Shown: positions 1-8,603 of the stretch, in pieces
How positions within the stretch are numbered: position 1 is the first letter of the stretch
How the letters are laid out: each line of letters begins with the position of its first letter
Origin: Bacilli bacterium
GTDB taxonomy: Bacteria; Bacillota_I; Bacilli_A; RFN20; DUOF01
Length of the DNA stretch: 64,000 nucleotides
NCBI GenBank assembly: GCA_017517765.1
Contig: JAFWYE010000006.1
Span: forward strand, 1-64,000
Direction of reading: 5' to 3'
The notes under the pieces: model-generated
Seen by the model: only the letters and a program-made list of their open reading frames with translations
What the model was told of the DNA's origin: nothing
The model's database searches: none
Position numbers and translations under genes: made by a program

Positions 1-942
1 ACCCTTTGTATATGCCTCATAAAATTGAGTAGAAACATATCTACCATTAGCATCATTATAACCTGTTAAATCAAATGAGTTTTGAATTCTATTCATTGTA
101 TAAAAAGGTAATCCCATTGCTCTAGCAACTTGTTCTACTGCAGTAGATTTACCTGTTCCTGCTGGTCCTACAAGCATTGGAATAATTCCAGCTTCAACGC
201 ATGTTCTAAGCTTATCAAAATTCTCATGAACTAATTCAGCATCTCTATCAAATGGCTTTATAATTCTTTCTTTTTTCTTTTCTTCTTCTCTTTTTGAATT
301 TTTAAGTTCAATTTCATTCATTATTATATTTACGACATTTACTACGTTCTTTTTGATTTCCTCATAATAAACTTCTTTTTCCCTATCAGATAGTGTCTTA
401 CCTTGCTCTCTAAGTTTCTTATCAAAATCATTTTTAGCTTTATTAAAAATATTTATTTCTAAATATGCTCTAATAACTTTATATATCTCTTCTTGTATTT
501 TTGATTCAATTAGTCCTGGAACAACGTCCTTTACAATATTTATTCCAACTTCTTTCATTTCTTCATAAATAGAATCTACTCTTTTGTCCAAATCGCCAAA
601 TCTAGCCTCTAATAGCAAGAAACTATTTTTAATATGAGTCTCTATTGTAGCATATAAATTATTTTGTTCATTTATAAGCCTATCAATATCCTTTCCAAGA
701 TATGATTTAACTTCCTCTACAAGTTCACTATCAAATTGAGAAACTAACTTTTCTACTTCTGATTTTAATTCTTTTAACTCATCAAAAATTCTTTTTAGTT
801 GTTTATCAGTATCTTTATCCGATGCAACAGTTTCATTTCTTCTTTCTTGGACTGCATCCATCATTTTGTCAATTACTGCTAATGAATTCAATAATTCTTC
901 TAGTTGCTTTTTATTGCCAAACACCTTACCATCACCGAACAT
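1..942 (-). CDS. AAA ATPase with long helical N-terminus (3' end beyond window)
   Basis: The first 314 codons of a minus-strand gene are visible; the C-terminus lies outside the window. The start is the ATG at 942, read as MFGDGKVFGNKK; the next upstream ATG in this frame is stopped at once. The Shine-Dalgarno is weak. Residues 1 to about 220 are charged and helical and probably form a coiled coil. A P-loop follows, with a Walker A motif GPAGTGKS at about residue 264, preceded by IIPM and followed by the conserved TAVEQVARAMGLPF pattern of AAA_5/MoxR-type ATPases. Walker B and the sensors are off the edge. The product is probably a remodelling ATPase; its substrate is unknown. It lies downstream, on the same strand, of three orphan genes and a MoxR/vWA pair, so it may share a function with them. 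Confidence 0.75.
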   Translation of the reverse strand, partial: MFGDGKVFGNKKQLEELLNSLAVIDKMMDAVQERRNETVASDKDTDKQLKRIFDELKELKSEVEKLVSQFDSELVEEVKSYLGKDIDRLINEQNNLYATIETHIKNSFLLLEARFGDLDKRVDSIYEEMKEVGINIVKDVVPGLIESKIQEEIYKVIRAYLEINIFNKAKNDFDKKLREQGKTLSDREKEVYYEEIKKNVVNVVNIIMNEIELKNSKREEEKKKERIIKPFDRDAELVHENFDKLRTCVEAGIIPMLVGPAGTGKSTAVEQVARAMGLPFYTMNRIQNSFDLTGYNDANGRYVSTQFYEAYTKG

Positions 943-1013
943 ATTATATCATTTTTACAGGTTTTTAAAAAGTTTTATACTTTAATACTTAATATATGTT
1001 GATAATTAAAAAA

Positions 1014-1027
1014 GGGGTAGTAACCCC
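1014..1027 (-). terminator. intrinsic terminator
   Basis: On the minus strand a GGGGT/ACCCC stem with a short loop is followed by six T residues. It lies just past the stop of the gene at 1029-1811 and separates it from the AAA ATPase. Confidence 0.6.
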
Positions 1028-1028
1028 C

Positions 1029-1811
1029 CTATCTTTTATTTGTAGTTAGATAGCTAGCAAATTTAGTTGAATATTCCCTATTTGCTAAACTCTTTAGCAT
1101 CTCGATTGCATTATCTTTTTGTTTGTGCTTTTTATTATAAAGCAATATAGCTTTTAAAAACACAAAACAAGTTCTTGGTTTTTCAAGTGGATTAAATGAT
1201 GAATTCTCTTTTTTCTCTTTTTTAAATGATTTTAATATTTCATCACATATTTTAGCATTATTTTTTCTAACTCTTTTATAAATGTCATTTTCATAAGTTT
1301 CTATACCAATTATATCAGCAAGTTCTGAATACATTTCATTAGCAGCCTCTAAAACAAGAATATCATTAGTTCTATTTCCAATTTGAAAAGCTCTATTAAC
1401 AGCGCGATAATACAAATCAATATATGGAAGGTCAGTAACCTTTTTTCTACATTCCCTAGCTCTCTCAGTTAGTTCATAATATCCAGTTCTAAAGCCACTT
1501 ACCCACTCTTCTTCATTTACGTATGCAAGTAACCTATTTTGTTCTTCTATTTGTTCTAACTCTTTTGCTCCAATTCTAGCTTTAACAAAATTTTCATTAT
1601 AACTATCGCCTAATTCCCCCACTATTTTATCAATGTAAGGATTATCTCCAACTTTATTAAATAAGTACCAGTTTTGAATTGCATTAATTTGACCTAATTC
1701 AGCCAAAGCCTCAAGATCTTTCATTATCATCTTTTTATCTCCTGTAAGTAAATATTTACACCAACAAGTTATAAAGTCATTATCTATTTCATTAAAATTA
1801 TATTCTAACAT
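1029..1811 (-). CDS. hypothetical protein, helical, 260 aa
   Basis: I do not recognise this gene. It encodes 260 residues, mostly predicted helix, with no signal peptide or membrane segment. The N-terminal half is acidic and the last 60 residues are lysine-rich. The segment LEALAELGQINAIQNWYLF looks like one Sel1/TPR-type helical hairpin, but no regular repeat follows. A good Shine-Dalgarno (AGGAG, 9 bases before the ATG at 1811) supports the start. It has its own terminator. Its neighbours are two other orphan proteins upstream and an AAA ATPase downstream, so a role as an accessory or substrate adaptor is possible but not shown. Confidence 0.7.
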   Translation of the reverse strand: MLEYNFNEIDNDFITCWCKYLLTGDKKMIMKDLEALAELGQINAIQNWYLFNKVGDNPYIDKIVGELGDSYNENFVKARIGAKELEQIEEQNRLLAYVNEEEWVSGFRTGYYELTERARECRKKVTDLPYIDLYYRAVNRAFQIGNRTNDILVLEAANEMYSELADIIGIETYENDIYKRVRKNNAKICDEILKSFKKEKKENSSFNPLEKPRTCFVFLKAILLYNKKHKQKDNAIEMLKSLANREYSTKFASYLTTNKR

Positions 1812-1890
1812 ATTTTACATCTCCTAATCCGCATCCATTATAACATCGCCATATGCCTACTACAAGATAAAAATATTCTAGCAAAAAAAA

Positions 1891-1907
1891 AGAGGCCTAT
1901 AGCCTCT
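1891..1907 (-). terminator. intrinsic terminator
   Basis: An AGAGGC/GCCTCT stem with a five-base loop is followed on the minus strand by nine T residues. It ends the two-gene unit 2774-1909. Confidence 0.85.
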
Positions 1908-1908
1908 A

Positions 1909-2337
1909 TTATTTTCCTGCTTTTCTAGCACTCATTTTAATATGCCCTGATTGACTAGGAAAACTATTATTTTCTTTAATAATTTCTTCAGCTTCCTTTT
2001 GAGCTTTAGCAGATAGTGGTCTTTTACATGCTTTTAAGAATTCTTCTCCTCTAGTAGAATACTTAGCAACCTCTAAAGCAACAACTTCCCATTCTCTATC
2101 TGGCAAAACACCATCATCAAACATTGCCATTAACTTATCATCAATTGGTCCTTCAGTACAGTCTAAAACTTTAATAATTCTATAAATGTACTCTTGCATA
2201 GCAAATCTAGCTGGTCCATTACCTAAGCAATAAAAACACAAATCATCCCATTCAGTAGCTCTTTCAGGAATAATATATTTTCTTCCATTACTCATATAAT
2301 GTCTAAAATTTTCAAAAGTTTTATTTGATATAAGCAT
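1909..2337 (-). CDS. hypothetical protein, 142 aa
   Basis: A small unrecognised cytoplasmic protein. Visible features are a Trp/Cys/Tyr-rich stretch (EWDDLCFYCLGNGPARFAM) at about residues 29-47 and a lysine/alanine-rich helical tail. CFYC is a CxxC pair, but no second pair is present, so a zinc ribbon is not supported. AGAGGTGATTTAAA precedes the ATG. It is 17 bases downstream of the 139-aa gene at 2355-2774, so the two are co-transcribed and end at the terminator at 1891-1907. Function unknown. Confidence 0.7.
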   Translation of the reverse strand: MLISNKTFENFRHYMSNGRKYIIPERATEWDDLCFYCLGNGPARFAMQEYIYRIIKVLDCTEGPIDDKLMAMFDDGVLPDREWEVVALEVAKYSTRGEEFLKACKRPLSAKAQKEAEEIIKENNSFPSQSGHIKMSARKAGK

Positions 2338-2354
2338 TTTAAATCACCTCTATA

Positions 2355-2774
2355 TTATCTTCTACTAGCTGCTTTAGTAGCATTTTTGCTCATTTCTTTA
2401 TTCATTACATTGATAGCTTTTTCATAAGCTTTAATCGCACCTTCGCATTCTAATAATCTATCTAATGCGTCTTCAAAAGCTTTATCCTCTTCATGACATT
2501 CATCCATTGCATCAAAGAAATCATTTTTCTCATCACCAGTGCCGTATTCATCTATCCAAGCATCAACTGCATCATCTCTAATTTCTTTAGCGTCCATCAC
2601 ACTATCTTCTAATGATGAAATAGAAGCACTTAATTTTTCTTTACGCTCTTGGCATAATTGAATTTTGTCTTCAAGTGTCAAATCTGACTTCTTTAATTCT
2701 TTTTTAATTCTAGAATAAGATTTAGCTTTGTGCATAGCTATACCAATATTGTCAAATATATTATAATCAAACAT
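2355..2774 (-). CDS. hypothetical coiled-coil protein, 139 aa
   Basis: A 139-residue protein made almost wholly of charged helices (KKELKKSDLTLEDKIQL, then heptad-like stretches to the end), with an acidic centre containing many Asp and Glu residues. No membrane segment. Shine-Dalgarno GAGTGAGG lies before the ATG. It is the first gene of a two-gene unit and is divergent from the HAD phosphatase at 2940. A structural or regulatory partner of the neighbouring AAA proteins is a guess; no family was recognised. Confidence 0.65.
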   Translation of the reverse strand: MFDYNIFDNIGIAMHKAKSYSRIKKELKKSDLTLEDKIQLCQERKEKLSASISSLEDSVMDAKEIRDDAVDAWIDEYGTGDEKNDFFDAMDECHEEDKAFEDALDRLLECEGAIKAYEKAINVMNKEMSKNATKAASRR

Positions 2775-2875
2775 TTTAAACTACCTCACTCTCTACTTAT
2801 ATTATAAATCCTTCTATGTCAAAATCAAAGTTTTTGCCATATTTACCCACAATAATCAGTTAAATTTTCATTAAG

Positions 2876-2904
2876 TTGACTTTTAAAATTATTATTATTA
2901 AAAT
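2876..2904 (+). promoter_or_regulatory. sigma-A type promoter for the HAD gene
   Basis: TTGACT at 2876-2881 and TAAAAT at 2899-2904 are separated by 17 bases. The predicted transcript starts about 30 bases before the ATG at 2940. Confidence 0.6.
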
Positions 2905-2939
2905 CTAATTTAGTATGTAATTAATGAAAAGAGGAAAAT

Positions 2940-3590
2940 ATGAAAAAAGTATTTATTTTTGATTTTGATGGGACATTTTATTCAGGAGAACATAAATTTG
3001 ATAATGTAGAGCAAAACATTGTAGAAAACAGAAGAAAATTTTTATCTAAATTAAATGATGAACAATACCAAATTATTTGTAAAGAAAACCCTAGATGGGA
3101 AAAGGCTGTTACTGGAAACGATATAGTAAGATGCTTGATTAGATTAATGAAAAAATATGAAGATTGGGATATTACAATTGAGGATTTCTATAATTGGCAA
3201 AATGATTTTATATATGACATAGTTATTGATGAAAATCAAATTGTAGATAGTGAATTTATGAAAAAATTATGTAATGAATATTCAGTTTATGTTGTAAGTA
3301 ATTCATCACTAAAACACATCTATTATTATATGGAGAAGTTAAATGTAGATACTCATTTATTTAAAGCAGTTATAGGAAATGAATTCAAAAAAGAAGATCC
3401 AAGCAAACAACACTACTACAGAGAAATATTAGAAAAAGAAGAGGCTAAGCCATACAATGTATACGTTTTTGGAGATAGCGTAGAATCTGATTTAACTCCT
3501 GCTATTCGCCTTGGAATTAATGCCTTCTATGTAGATAACGCTAATAACATTAAAAAATTAGCTTACAAAGTTATAAATAATGAAATATAA
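2940..3590 (+). CDS. HAD-superfamily hydrolase (phosphatase-like)
   Basis: A 216-residue HAD hydrolase. Motif I is FDFDGTF at residues 7-13, with Asp8 as the nucleophile and Asp10 as the acid/base. Motif II is VVSNSS, and the C-terminal FGDSVESDLTPAIRLGI supplies the acidic motif IV, as in the pyrimidine nucleotidase and phosphoglycolate phosphatase groups. A helical cap lies between. Substrate cannot be read from the sequence; small phosphorylated metabolites are usual for the family. It is monocistronic, with its own promoter and a bidirectional terminator shared with the vWA gene. Confidence 0.85.
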   Translation: MKKVFIFDFDGTFYSGEHKFDNVEQNIVENRRKFLSKLNDEQYQIICKENPRWEKAVTGNDIVRCLIRLMKKYEDWDITIEDFYNWQNDFIYDIVIDENQIVDSEFMKKLCNEYSVYVVSNSSLKHIYYYMEKLNVDTHLFKAVIGNEFKKEDPSKQHYYREILEKEEAKPYNVYVFGDSVESDLTPAIRLGINAFYVDNANNIKKLAYKVINNEI

Positions 3591-3612
3591 AAAGGAATGC
3601 TTAGATTCCTTT
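3591..3612. terminator. bidirectional terminator
   Basis: AAAGGAAT/ATTCCTTT stem with a six-base loop and T or A runs on both sides. It serves the HAD gene (+) and the vWA-metallopeptidase gene (-). Confidence 0.85.
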
Positions 3613-4725
3613 TTTATTTTTATTAATACTTTTTAGTTCACTTACATGTATGATTTTTCTTCCTTTTATATCATCCACTTGATTATTATATATCATCCAG
3701 ATAATATCATTAGAATAAGGCATGCTTCCTTTACCATCTGTAAATATTATTTTATTATCTGCACGTCTAGAAAAAGCATTTATTGCAACCTCAAAATCAG
3801 TTCCCCCTCCGCCTGGAAAAGATAATCGATCTATTTCATTTTCATCATGGATATCTATAAATCCATAAAAAACAGTATCAAAACATCCAATTTTCAATTT
3901 TGATGTTTTCATAATATTTTTACATTCCCTTAAAAAACTTTTTAATAATTCATCATCCACTGAACCACTAACATCTAATAATATTTCAGTAAGTGGGGTT
4001 TGTATATCTACTAGATGAGGACATACTACTCCTTCTTCAATTGTAGCATCCTTATATGACCAATCCACCTCATAACCTATTGTTTCTTTTAATATTTTTC
4101 TCCAATCAATTATTGGCTTACTAACATTAACTTCACTAATCTTTCTAAACTCACTAGAAGATTCTTTTCCTTTACCTAAAGAATCATTTATTAATTCTTT
4201 TTTTAATTCTTCAATGATTTTATTTCTTAGTGACACATTCTTTTTAAATTCTTCGATTTCATCAATTTTTTCATTACCAATATTTTCTTTTTTCCATAAA
4301 TTATGGTTATTAGGATTCATTTCCTTATCCATATTATCTTTTAATAACATTTCATATAATTCTTCGCAATTATAGTTAATTGCATCTTCAATATAAATCA
4401 TACCTTTTGGCATAGATAACCCATCATTAACTAATAGTGCATTTATTATAGCGTCAGTTGCAATATTCCATGCCTCTAAGTTTCTATCACTTTTTCTTTG
4501 CATATGTTTAAATGCTATATGACATATTTCATGAGCAAATAAAAAGGTTTGTTCTGATTTGCTTAATGTTTTAAAATAATTTTCATTATAAAAAATATAT
4601 TTACCATCTGTTGCTGCTGTTTCAACTTCACTTGAAGAGACAAAAGTGATATTTGATATTAGTGTACCAAATAAAGGATAACCAATTAATAAGTTTCTTT
4701 TAATCTGACTAATATCAACTATCAT
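3601..4725 (-). CDS. metallopeptidase-like plus vWA domain protein (DUF2201 type)
   Basis: 374 residues with the two-part layout of the DUF2201 family. The N-terminal zincin-like domain has HEICH at residues 65-69 and the following AWNIATDAIINALL helix with an Asp that usually completes the metal site. The C-terminal von Willebrand A-like domain has a MIDAS-type DVSGS at about residues 251-255 and later GGGGTDF and FTDGKG. Members act with MoxR AAA ATPases, probably as the metal-binding adaptor that couples ATP hydrolysis to remodelling or cleavage of a target. The MoxR partner is directly upstream at 4728-6518 with the Shine-Dalgarno of this gene inside its 3' end, so the two are translated together. 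The target is unknown. Confidence 0.85.
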   Translation of the reverse strand: MIVDISQIKRNLLIGYPLFGTLISNITFVSSSEVETAATDGKYIFYNENYFKTLSKSEQTFLFAHEICHIAFKHMQRKSDRNLEAWNIATDAIINALLVNDGLSMPKGMIYIEDAINYNCEELYEMLLKDNMDKEMNPNNHNLWKKENIGNEKIDEIEEFKKNVSLRNKIIEELKKELINDSLGKGKESSSEFRKISEVNVSKPIIDWRKILKETIGYEVDWSYKDATIEEGVVCPHLVDIQTPLTEILLDVSGSVDDELLKSFLRECKNIMKTSKLKIGCFDTVFYGFIDIHDENEIDRLSFPGGGGTDFEVAINAFSRRADNKIIFTDGKGSMPYSNDIIWMIYNNQVDDIKGRKIIHVSELKSINKNKKGI

Positions 4726-4727
4726 AT

Positions 4728-6518
4728 TTATCTCCCCTTTTTATTATTTTCTTCTAATTTAAAGCCTGCTATTAATTCCATTCTTTTATTGTCATTGCCA
4801 ACCCACAAAGTATCAAACATTGCTAATACTTCCTTACCTAGAAGTGAAACAAAATCTCTTACCACTTTTACATTTCCTTCACTAACACTAGATAATCCTA
4901 CTGCTGTAGCAAACTTTTCTGATACATTCATTTTTAAATCTTCATTAGTATAATTTTTACTTATAACATCATTTACAGTAATAACCTCTTGCCTACAAAA
5001 TTCCATAAAGTCTTTACAAATATCTTCTCCAATTAAAGATCTTAATGCTCCAACACTTTGTGTTTCCCTTAATACTTTAGAAGCCATCTCCCATTTTCTA
5101 GGATCAGCATTGGGTTTGACACCATTGAATTCACTACGTAACACTTCATCTCCCAAATATGATTTATAAGTAATAAATGCCTGAATTGCAGGATGAATAT
5201 TATGCTCTTTTGCCCATATTAACCATTTATCTACTGTCGTTTCTATGTATACATGAGCAAATCTATTAAATAATGGTTCGGCCATTAAATTAGCAGCCAA
5301 ACTATCTTTTAACTCATTTCCTGCCGCTACTACCCTACAATTATTTGGAAGTTTCCAAAGTCCATTAACTTCTTTATCTAAAATTATATTAAATGCCATA
5401 CCTTGAATACTTGGTAGTGCATTAGTTAGTTCATCAAAGAATAAAATATGCAACTTATCAGGTTCAGCCTCACATTTTTCTACTAACTTTTTATACCAAG
5501 TTGGAGGTAGATCTATCATATTACCAGTATTGGCATTATAAACACTTTTACCATTCAAACTATCTGGAGTTGCATTTCTTAAATACAAGATTATGCAATC
5601 AGGGTCTATATCTTTAACTCTAGCACTTTTTCCCTCACTAGAACGTCCATGTAAAAATACTGGTACATCGCTCTCTATTGCTTTTTTTATAATGTCTTCT
5701 TCACTTACTTCATCTAAAATAAATCCATATGGGTTCTTTTTTCTTGCTATGTGAGTTCCATCATTATTTATTTTTGGCATAGTAATCCTCCTTCCTGTCA
5801 TTTCACTTGCTAAATATTTATTAATAAATTTATCCTTGGCATAATGATAATTCATTCCACTTGCTATTATGTTTTTACAAATAGCTAAATCTCCATCTAT
5901 TATCCATAAAATAGGTTTAACTTCTATCCAATATGCTTTTCCCTTCGTGGCTTTTTTACCATTAGATAAAAGACAATCATTTTTAGAGATAACCCTTACA
6001 TAATACTTTCCTTCATATTCGTATTCTTCAAGTCTTTCGCTATCAGAAATAGTATAACCTCTACCGGTTTTAAATAATGTTTTAGATACTTTTCCCAATT
6101 CTTTAGATTTATAAATATCTTCTAATTGTCTTGAAACATCATCACTTGCAATTACTTGAGGATATTCCCCAAAATTAAATTCTTTTACTTCATCACTTGA
6201 ATATGATAATTTCATTTTTGAATTATATTTAAATATTGGCCTTACACCTACTTTATTATTTTCTGATGAAGTTAAATCACTAAATCCGCTTTCGTGAATT
6301 ACCCTTACTTCTTTGTTTATTTCTATTCCTATTAGCCAATATGAGCCCGTTCTATTATAAAGGTTATTACCCTGATAAGAATGATAAGTTTCTGATACAT
6401 TTCCACCTAAAAGAATAGCAAAATCACTAATAGCAGCCTTGCTAGTTATTTTATTAAATATTTCAATTTTATTTACACCTGCCGCTTGCGACTCTTTTAG
6501 AAATGTGAATGCACTCAT
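4728..6518 (-). CDS. MoxR-type AAA ATPase with N-terminal DUF6273-like domain
   Basis: 596 residues. I chose the ATG at 6518 because the GTG nine bases upstream lies inside the Shine-Dalgarno (GAAGGTGA). Residues 1 to about 245 contain GSYWLIG, GVRPIFKY and then FGEYPQ, patterns of the DUF6273/sulfatase-modifying-like fold that is common in secreted and phage-associated gut proteins. Here it is on a cytoplasmic protein with no signal peptide. The AAA core follows: Walker A GRSSEGKS near residues 291-298, Walker B ILFFDE near 358-363, then NRFAHVYIET as the arginine-finger region. MoxR ATPases work with vWA partners, and the vWA-metallopeptidase gene follows directly. The large N-terminal domain is unusual and may recognise the target. 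Confidence 0.8.
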   Translation of the reverse strand: MSAFTFLKESQAAGVNKIEIFNKITSKAAISDFAILLGGNVSETYHSYQGNNLYNRTGSYWLIGIEINKEVRVIHESGFSDLTSSENNKVGVRPIFKYNSKMKLSYSSDEVKEFNFGEYPQVIASDDVSRQLEDIYKSKELGKVSKTLFKTGRGYTISDSERLEEYEYEGKYYVRVISKNDCLLSNGKKATKGKAYWIEVKPILWIIDGDLAICKNIIASGMNYHYAKDKFINKYLASEMTGRRITMPKINNDGTHIARKKNPYGFILDEVSEEDIIKKAIESDVPVFLHGRSSEGKSARVKDIDPDCIILYLRNATPDSLNGKSVYNANTGNMIDLPPTWYKKLVEKCEAEPDKLHILFFDELTNALPSIQGMAFNIILDKEVNGLWKLPNNCRVVAAGNELKDSLAANLMAEPLFNRFAHVYIETTVDKWLIWAKEHNIHPAIQAFITYKSYLGDEVLRSEFNGVKPNADPRKWEMASKVLRETQSVGALRSLIGEDICKDFMEFCRQEVITVNDVISKNYTNEDLKMNVSEKFATAVGLSSVSEGNVKVVRDFVSLLGKEVLAMFDTLWVGNDNKRMELIAGFKLEENNKKGR

Positions 6519-6533
6519 TTGTCTCACCTTCGT

Positions 6534-6551
6534 GTATATGTTAACATATAC
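6534..6551. promoter_or_regulatory. perfect 18-bp palindrome before the MoxR/vWA operon
   Basis: GTATATGTTAACATATAC is a perfect inverted repeat centred at 6542.5, 16 bases before the start codon of the MoxR-type gene. It overlaps or abuts the likely core promoter, so it could be a repressor operator. No adjacent regulator gene was identified. Confidence 0.5.
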
Positions 6552-6598
6552 AATCTATCATTTCTAGGATTTTTTTATACGTGATAGCTTACAAAAAA

Positions 6599-6623
6599 AA
6601 GAGGCCATATTTTTTAGCCTCTT
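6599..6623 (-). terminator. intrinsic terminator after birA
   Basis: AAGAGGC/GCCTCTT stem followed on the minus strand by a run of T residues, directly after the biotin ligase stop. Confidence 0.85.
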
Positions 6624-6636
6624 AATCTCTTATTTT

Positions 6637-7356
6637 TCAATCATTTATAATAGTTACTTCACCCGAGTAAACATCTAATATTTCCCCTTCAGTATTTACT
6701 TTTAATGAATTATCATCATTGATATCAATAACCTTAGCAACTACCTTTTTACCATCTTTTAAAACATATACCTTTCTATTTAATAAATAATTATTATTTC
6801 TTAAATAAGAAAGATATTTCTTATCATTTATATTTTCAATATTAGACTCAAATGACTTATAAAATTTATTTTTTAATATCTCAATATCAAATAATTTATT
6901 ACTTTCTAAATATATAGAAGTTGCTTTGTCCTTTATTTCTATATCCATCTCACTTGAATTAACATTAATTCCAACTCCAATTATAATAGCTTCAATTATT
7001 CCATTAAAAGATACTCCCTCAAGTAAAACACCAGATATTTTTTTATCATTAACATATACATCATTAGGCCATTTATAACTGATATTATTTATCCCTATTT
7101 CCACTAAAATATCAATTATTGCTTTGGCACTTACTAATGAGAGAGAGGCATAATTATTAATCACTTTTTCATCCTTAATTAGAATAGAAAACAATAAATT
7201 TTCTTTTTTATTACTAAACCATTTTTTATTATTTCTTCCATGTCCATCACTTTGATAATCGCATGAAAGAAAGGTGAAATTATCATAATCTTTATAATTG
7301 CATTTAAGATATGTAGAAGTAGAGTCTATTTCCCTTATATGAATATATTTAGACAT
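6637..7356 (-). CDS. birA: biotin--protein ligase
   Basis: 239 residues, a biotin-[acetyl-CoA-carboxylase] ligase of the short class: the N-terminal helix-turn-helix repressor domain of bifunctional BirA is absent. The biotinyl-AMP site is seen in DGHGRNNKKWFS (residues about 37-48) and the ligase signature in KWPNDVYVNDKKISGVLLEG. It attaches biotin to the lysine of BCCP domains. It lies directly after the oxaloacetate decarboxylase operon, which encodes such a domain at 8604-8957, so that is the likely substrate. A terminator (7377-7399) lies between oadB and birA, and birA has its own strong Shine-Dalgarno AGGAGAAAGG, so expression is by readthrough or a separate promoter. Confidence 0.93.
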   Translation of the reverse strand: MSKYIHIREIDSTSTYLKCNYKDYDNFTFLSCDYQSDGHGRNNKKWFSNKKENLLFSILIKDEKVINNYASLSLVSAKAIIDILVEIGINNISYKWPNDVYVNDKKISGVLLEGVSFNGIIEAIIIGVGINVNSSEMDIEIKDKATSIYLESNKLFDIEILKNKFYKSFESNIENINDKKYLSYLRNNNYLLNRKVYVLKDGKKVVAKVIDINDDNSLKVNTEGEILDVYSGEVTIIND

Positions 7357-7376
7357 AACCTTTCTCCTTTAATTAA

Positions 7377-7399
7377 AAACTCTGTGCAAAACAGAGTTT
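7377..7399 (-). terminator. terminator after oadB
   Basis: Perfect nine-base stem AAACTCTGT/ACAGAGTTT with a five-base loop, followed on the minus strand by T-rich sequence. It ends the pckA-oad operon, probably with readthrough into birA. Confidence 0.8.
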
Positions 7400-7403
7400 T
7401 ATT

Positions 7404-8594
7404 TTATAAAAATAGAAGCATCAATATACCTGCAGCTATAGCAGAACCAATTACTCCAGCAACATTAGGTCCCATTGCATGCATTAATAAGAAGTTATTT
7501 GGATCTTCTTCTTTTCCAACTTGTTGCACAACTCTTGCAGCCATTGGAACAGCAGAAACTCCAGCTGCGCCAATCATTGGATTAATTTTTCCTTTAGTAC
7601 ATACACACATTAATTTTCCTACTAACACACCACAAGCAGCAGCAATTGCAAATGCAAATATACCTAACCCGAATATCATAAGTGTATCAAGTGTCAAAAA
7701 AGTCTCAGCAGTAGCAGTAGCTCCTACACTTAAACCAAGTAAAATTGTAACAATATATAATAGTGAATTAGACAAAGTTTCACAAATTTTAGGAACTATT
7801 CCAGTTTCTTTAATTAAATTGCCTAGCATTAAACATCCTATAAGTGGAGCACATGAAGGTATTATAAGAATTACTACAATTGATACTATTATTGGAAAAA
7901 GTATTCTTTCAGTTTTAGATACTTCTCTCACTTGTTCCATTTTAATTTGTCTTTCTTTTTTTGTAGTTAGAAGTTTAATAACTGGAGGCAAAATTACAGG
8001 CACTAAAGCCATATATGAATATGCCGCAATAGAAATAGACCCTAATAGTTCAGGTGCCATTTTAGAAGTTACAAGTATAGCGGTAGGTCCATCTGCTCCT
8101 CCAATTATTCCAATCGAAGATGCTTCAAGTGCATTAAACCCTAAAGCAATAGCACCAATAAAAGTAATAAAAATTCCAATCTGAGAAGCTGCCCCTAATA
8201 GCATTGTTTTCTTATTTGCAATAAGTGGTCCAAAATCCGTTGTGGCACCAATACATAAGAAAATTAAGCAAGGATATATTCCAAACTTTACTCCATAATA
8301 TAAATATCCAAATAATCCTGAATAAGTATATTCAGCAGCTACTCCTTCGGTGCCTGTTCCCTCAACCAAAGTTTTCACAAACAATTCATCTTTTGCTCCT
8401 GGTAAATTTATAAGCAGCATAGCAAAAGAAATTGGAAGCAATAAGTAAGGCTCAAATTTCTTTTTTATAGCAAGATACATCAAAATACATGCTAAAATTA
8501 TCATAATAAGATTTTTCCATCCACCTTCAACAAAAAACATTGCTATCCCAGTAGAATTTATAAATCCTAATATTATCTCAATAAATTTCTCCAT
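7404..8594 (-). CDS. oadB: sodium-pumping oxaloacetate decarboxylase, beta subunit
   Basis: 396 residues, integral membrane subunit that decarboxylates carboxybiotin and moves sodium ions out of the cell. The signature GIIGGADGPTAILV contains the conserved Asp of the ion path. About nine to eleven hydrophobic segments fit the family, as does the C-terminal GAAGVSAVPMAARVVQ and MGPNVAGVIGSAIAAG. The sequence alone does not separate the oxaloacetate, glutaconyl-CoA and methylmalonyl-CoA beta subunits; the adjacent carboxyltransferase gene indicates oxaloacetate. Last decarboxylase gene of the operon, followed by a terminator. Confidence 0.9.
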   Translation of the reverse strand: MEKFIEIILGFINSTGIAMFFVEGGWKNLIMIILACILMYLAIKKKFEPYLLLPISFAMLLINLPGAKDELFVKTLVEGTGTEGVAAEYTYSGLFGYLYYGVKFGIYPCLIFLCIGATTDFGPLIANKKTMLLGAASQIGIFITFIGAIALGFNALEASSIGIIGGADGPTAILVTSKMAPELLGSISIAAYSYMALVPVILPPVIKLLTTKKERQIKMEQVREVSKTERILFPIIVSIVVILIIPSCAPLIGCLMLGNLIKETGIVPKICETLSNSLLYIVTILLGLSVGATATAETFLTLDTLMIFGLGIFAFAIAAACGVLVGKLMCVCTKGKINPMIGAAGVSAVPMAARVVQQVGKEEDPNNFLLMHAMGPNVAGVIGSAIAAGILMLLFL

Positions 8595-8603
8595 ACTAAT
8601 TAC

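Noticed and set aside
7339..8184. A 281-codon plus-strand ORF
   Set aside because: It lies antisense to oadB, has no ribosome site, and its protein is low-complexity Pro/Ile/Ser-rich as expected of a shadow frame of a membrane protein.
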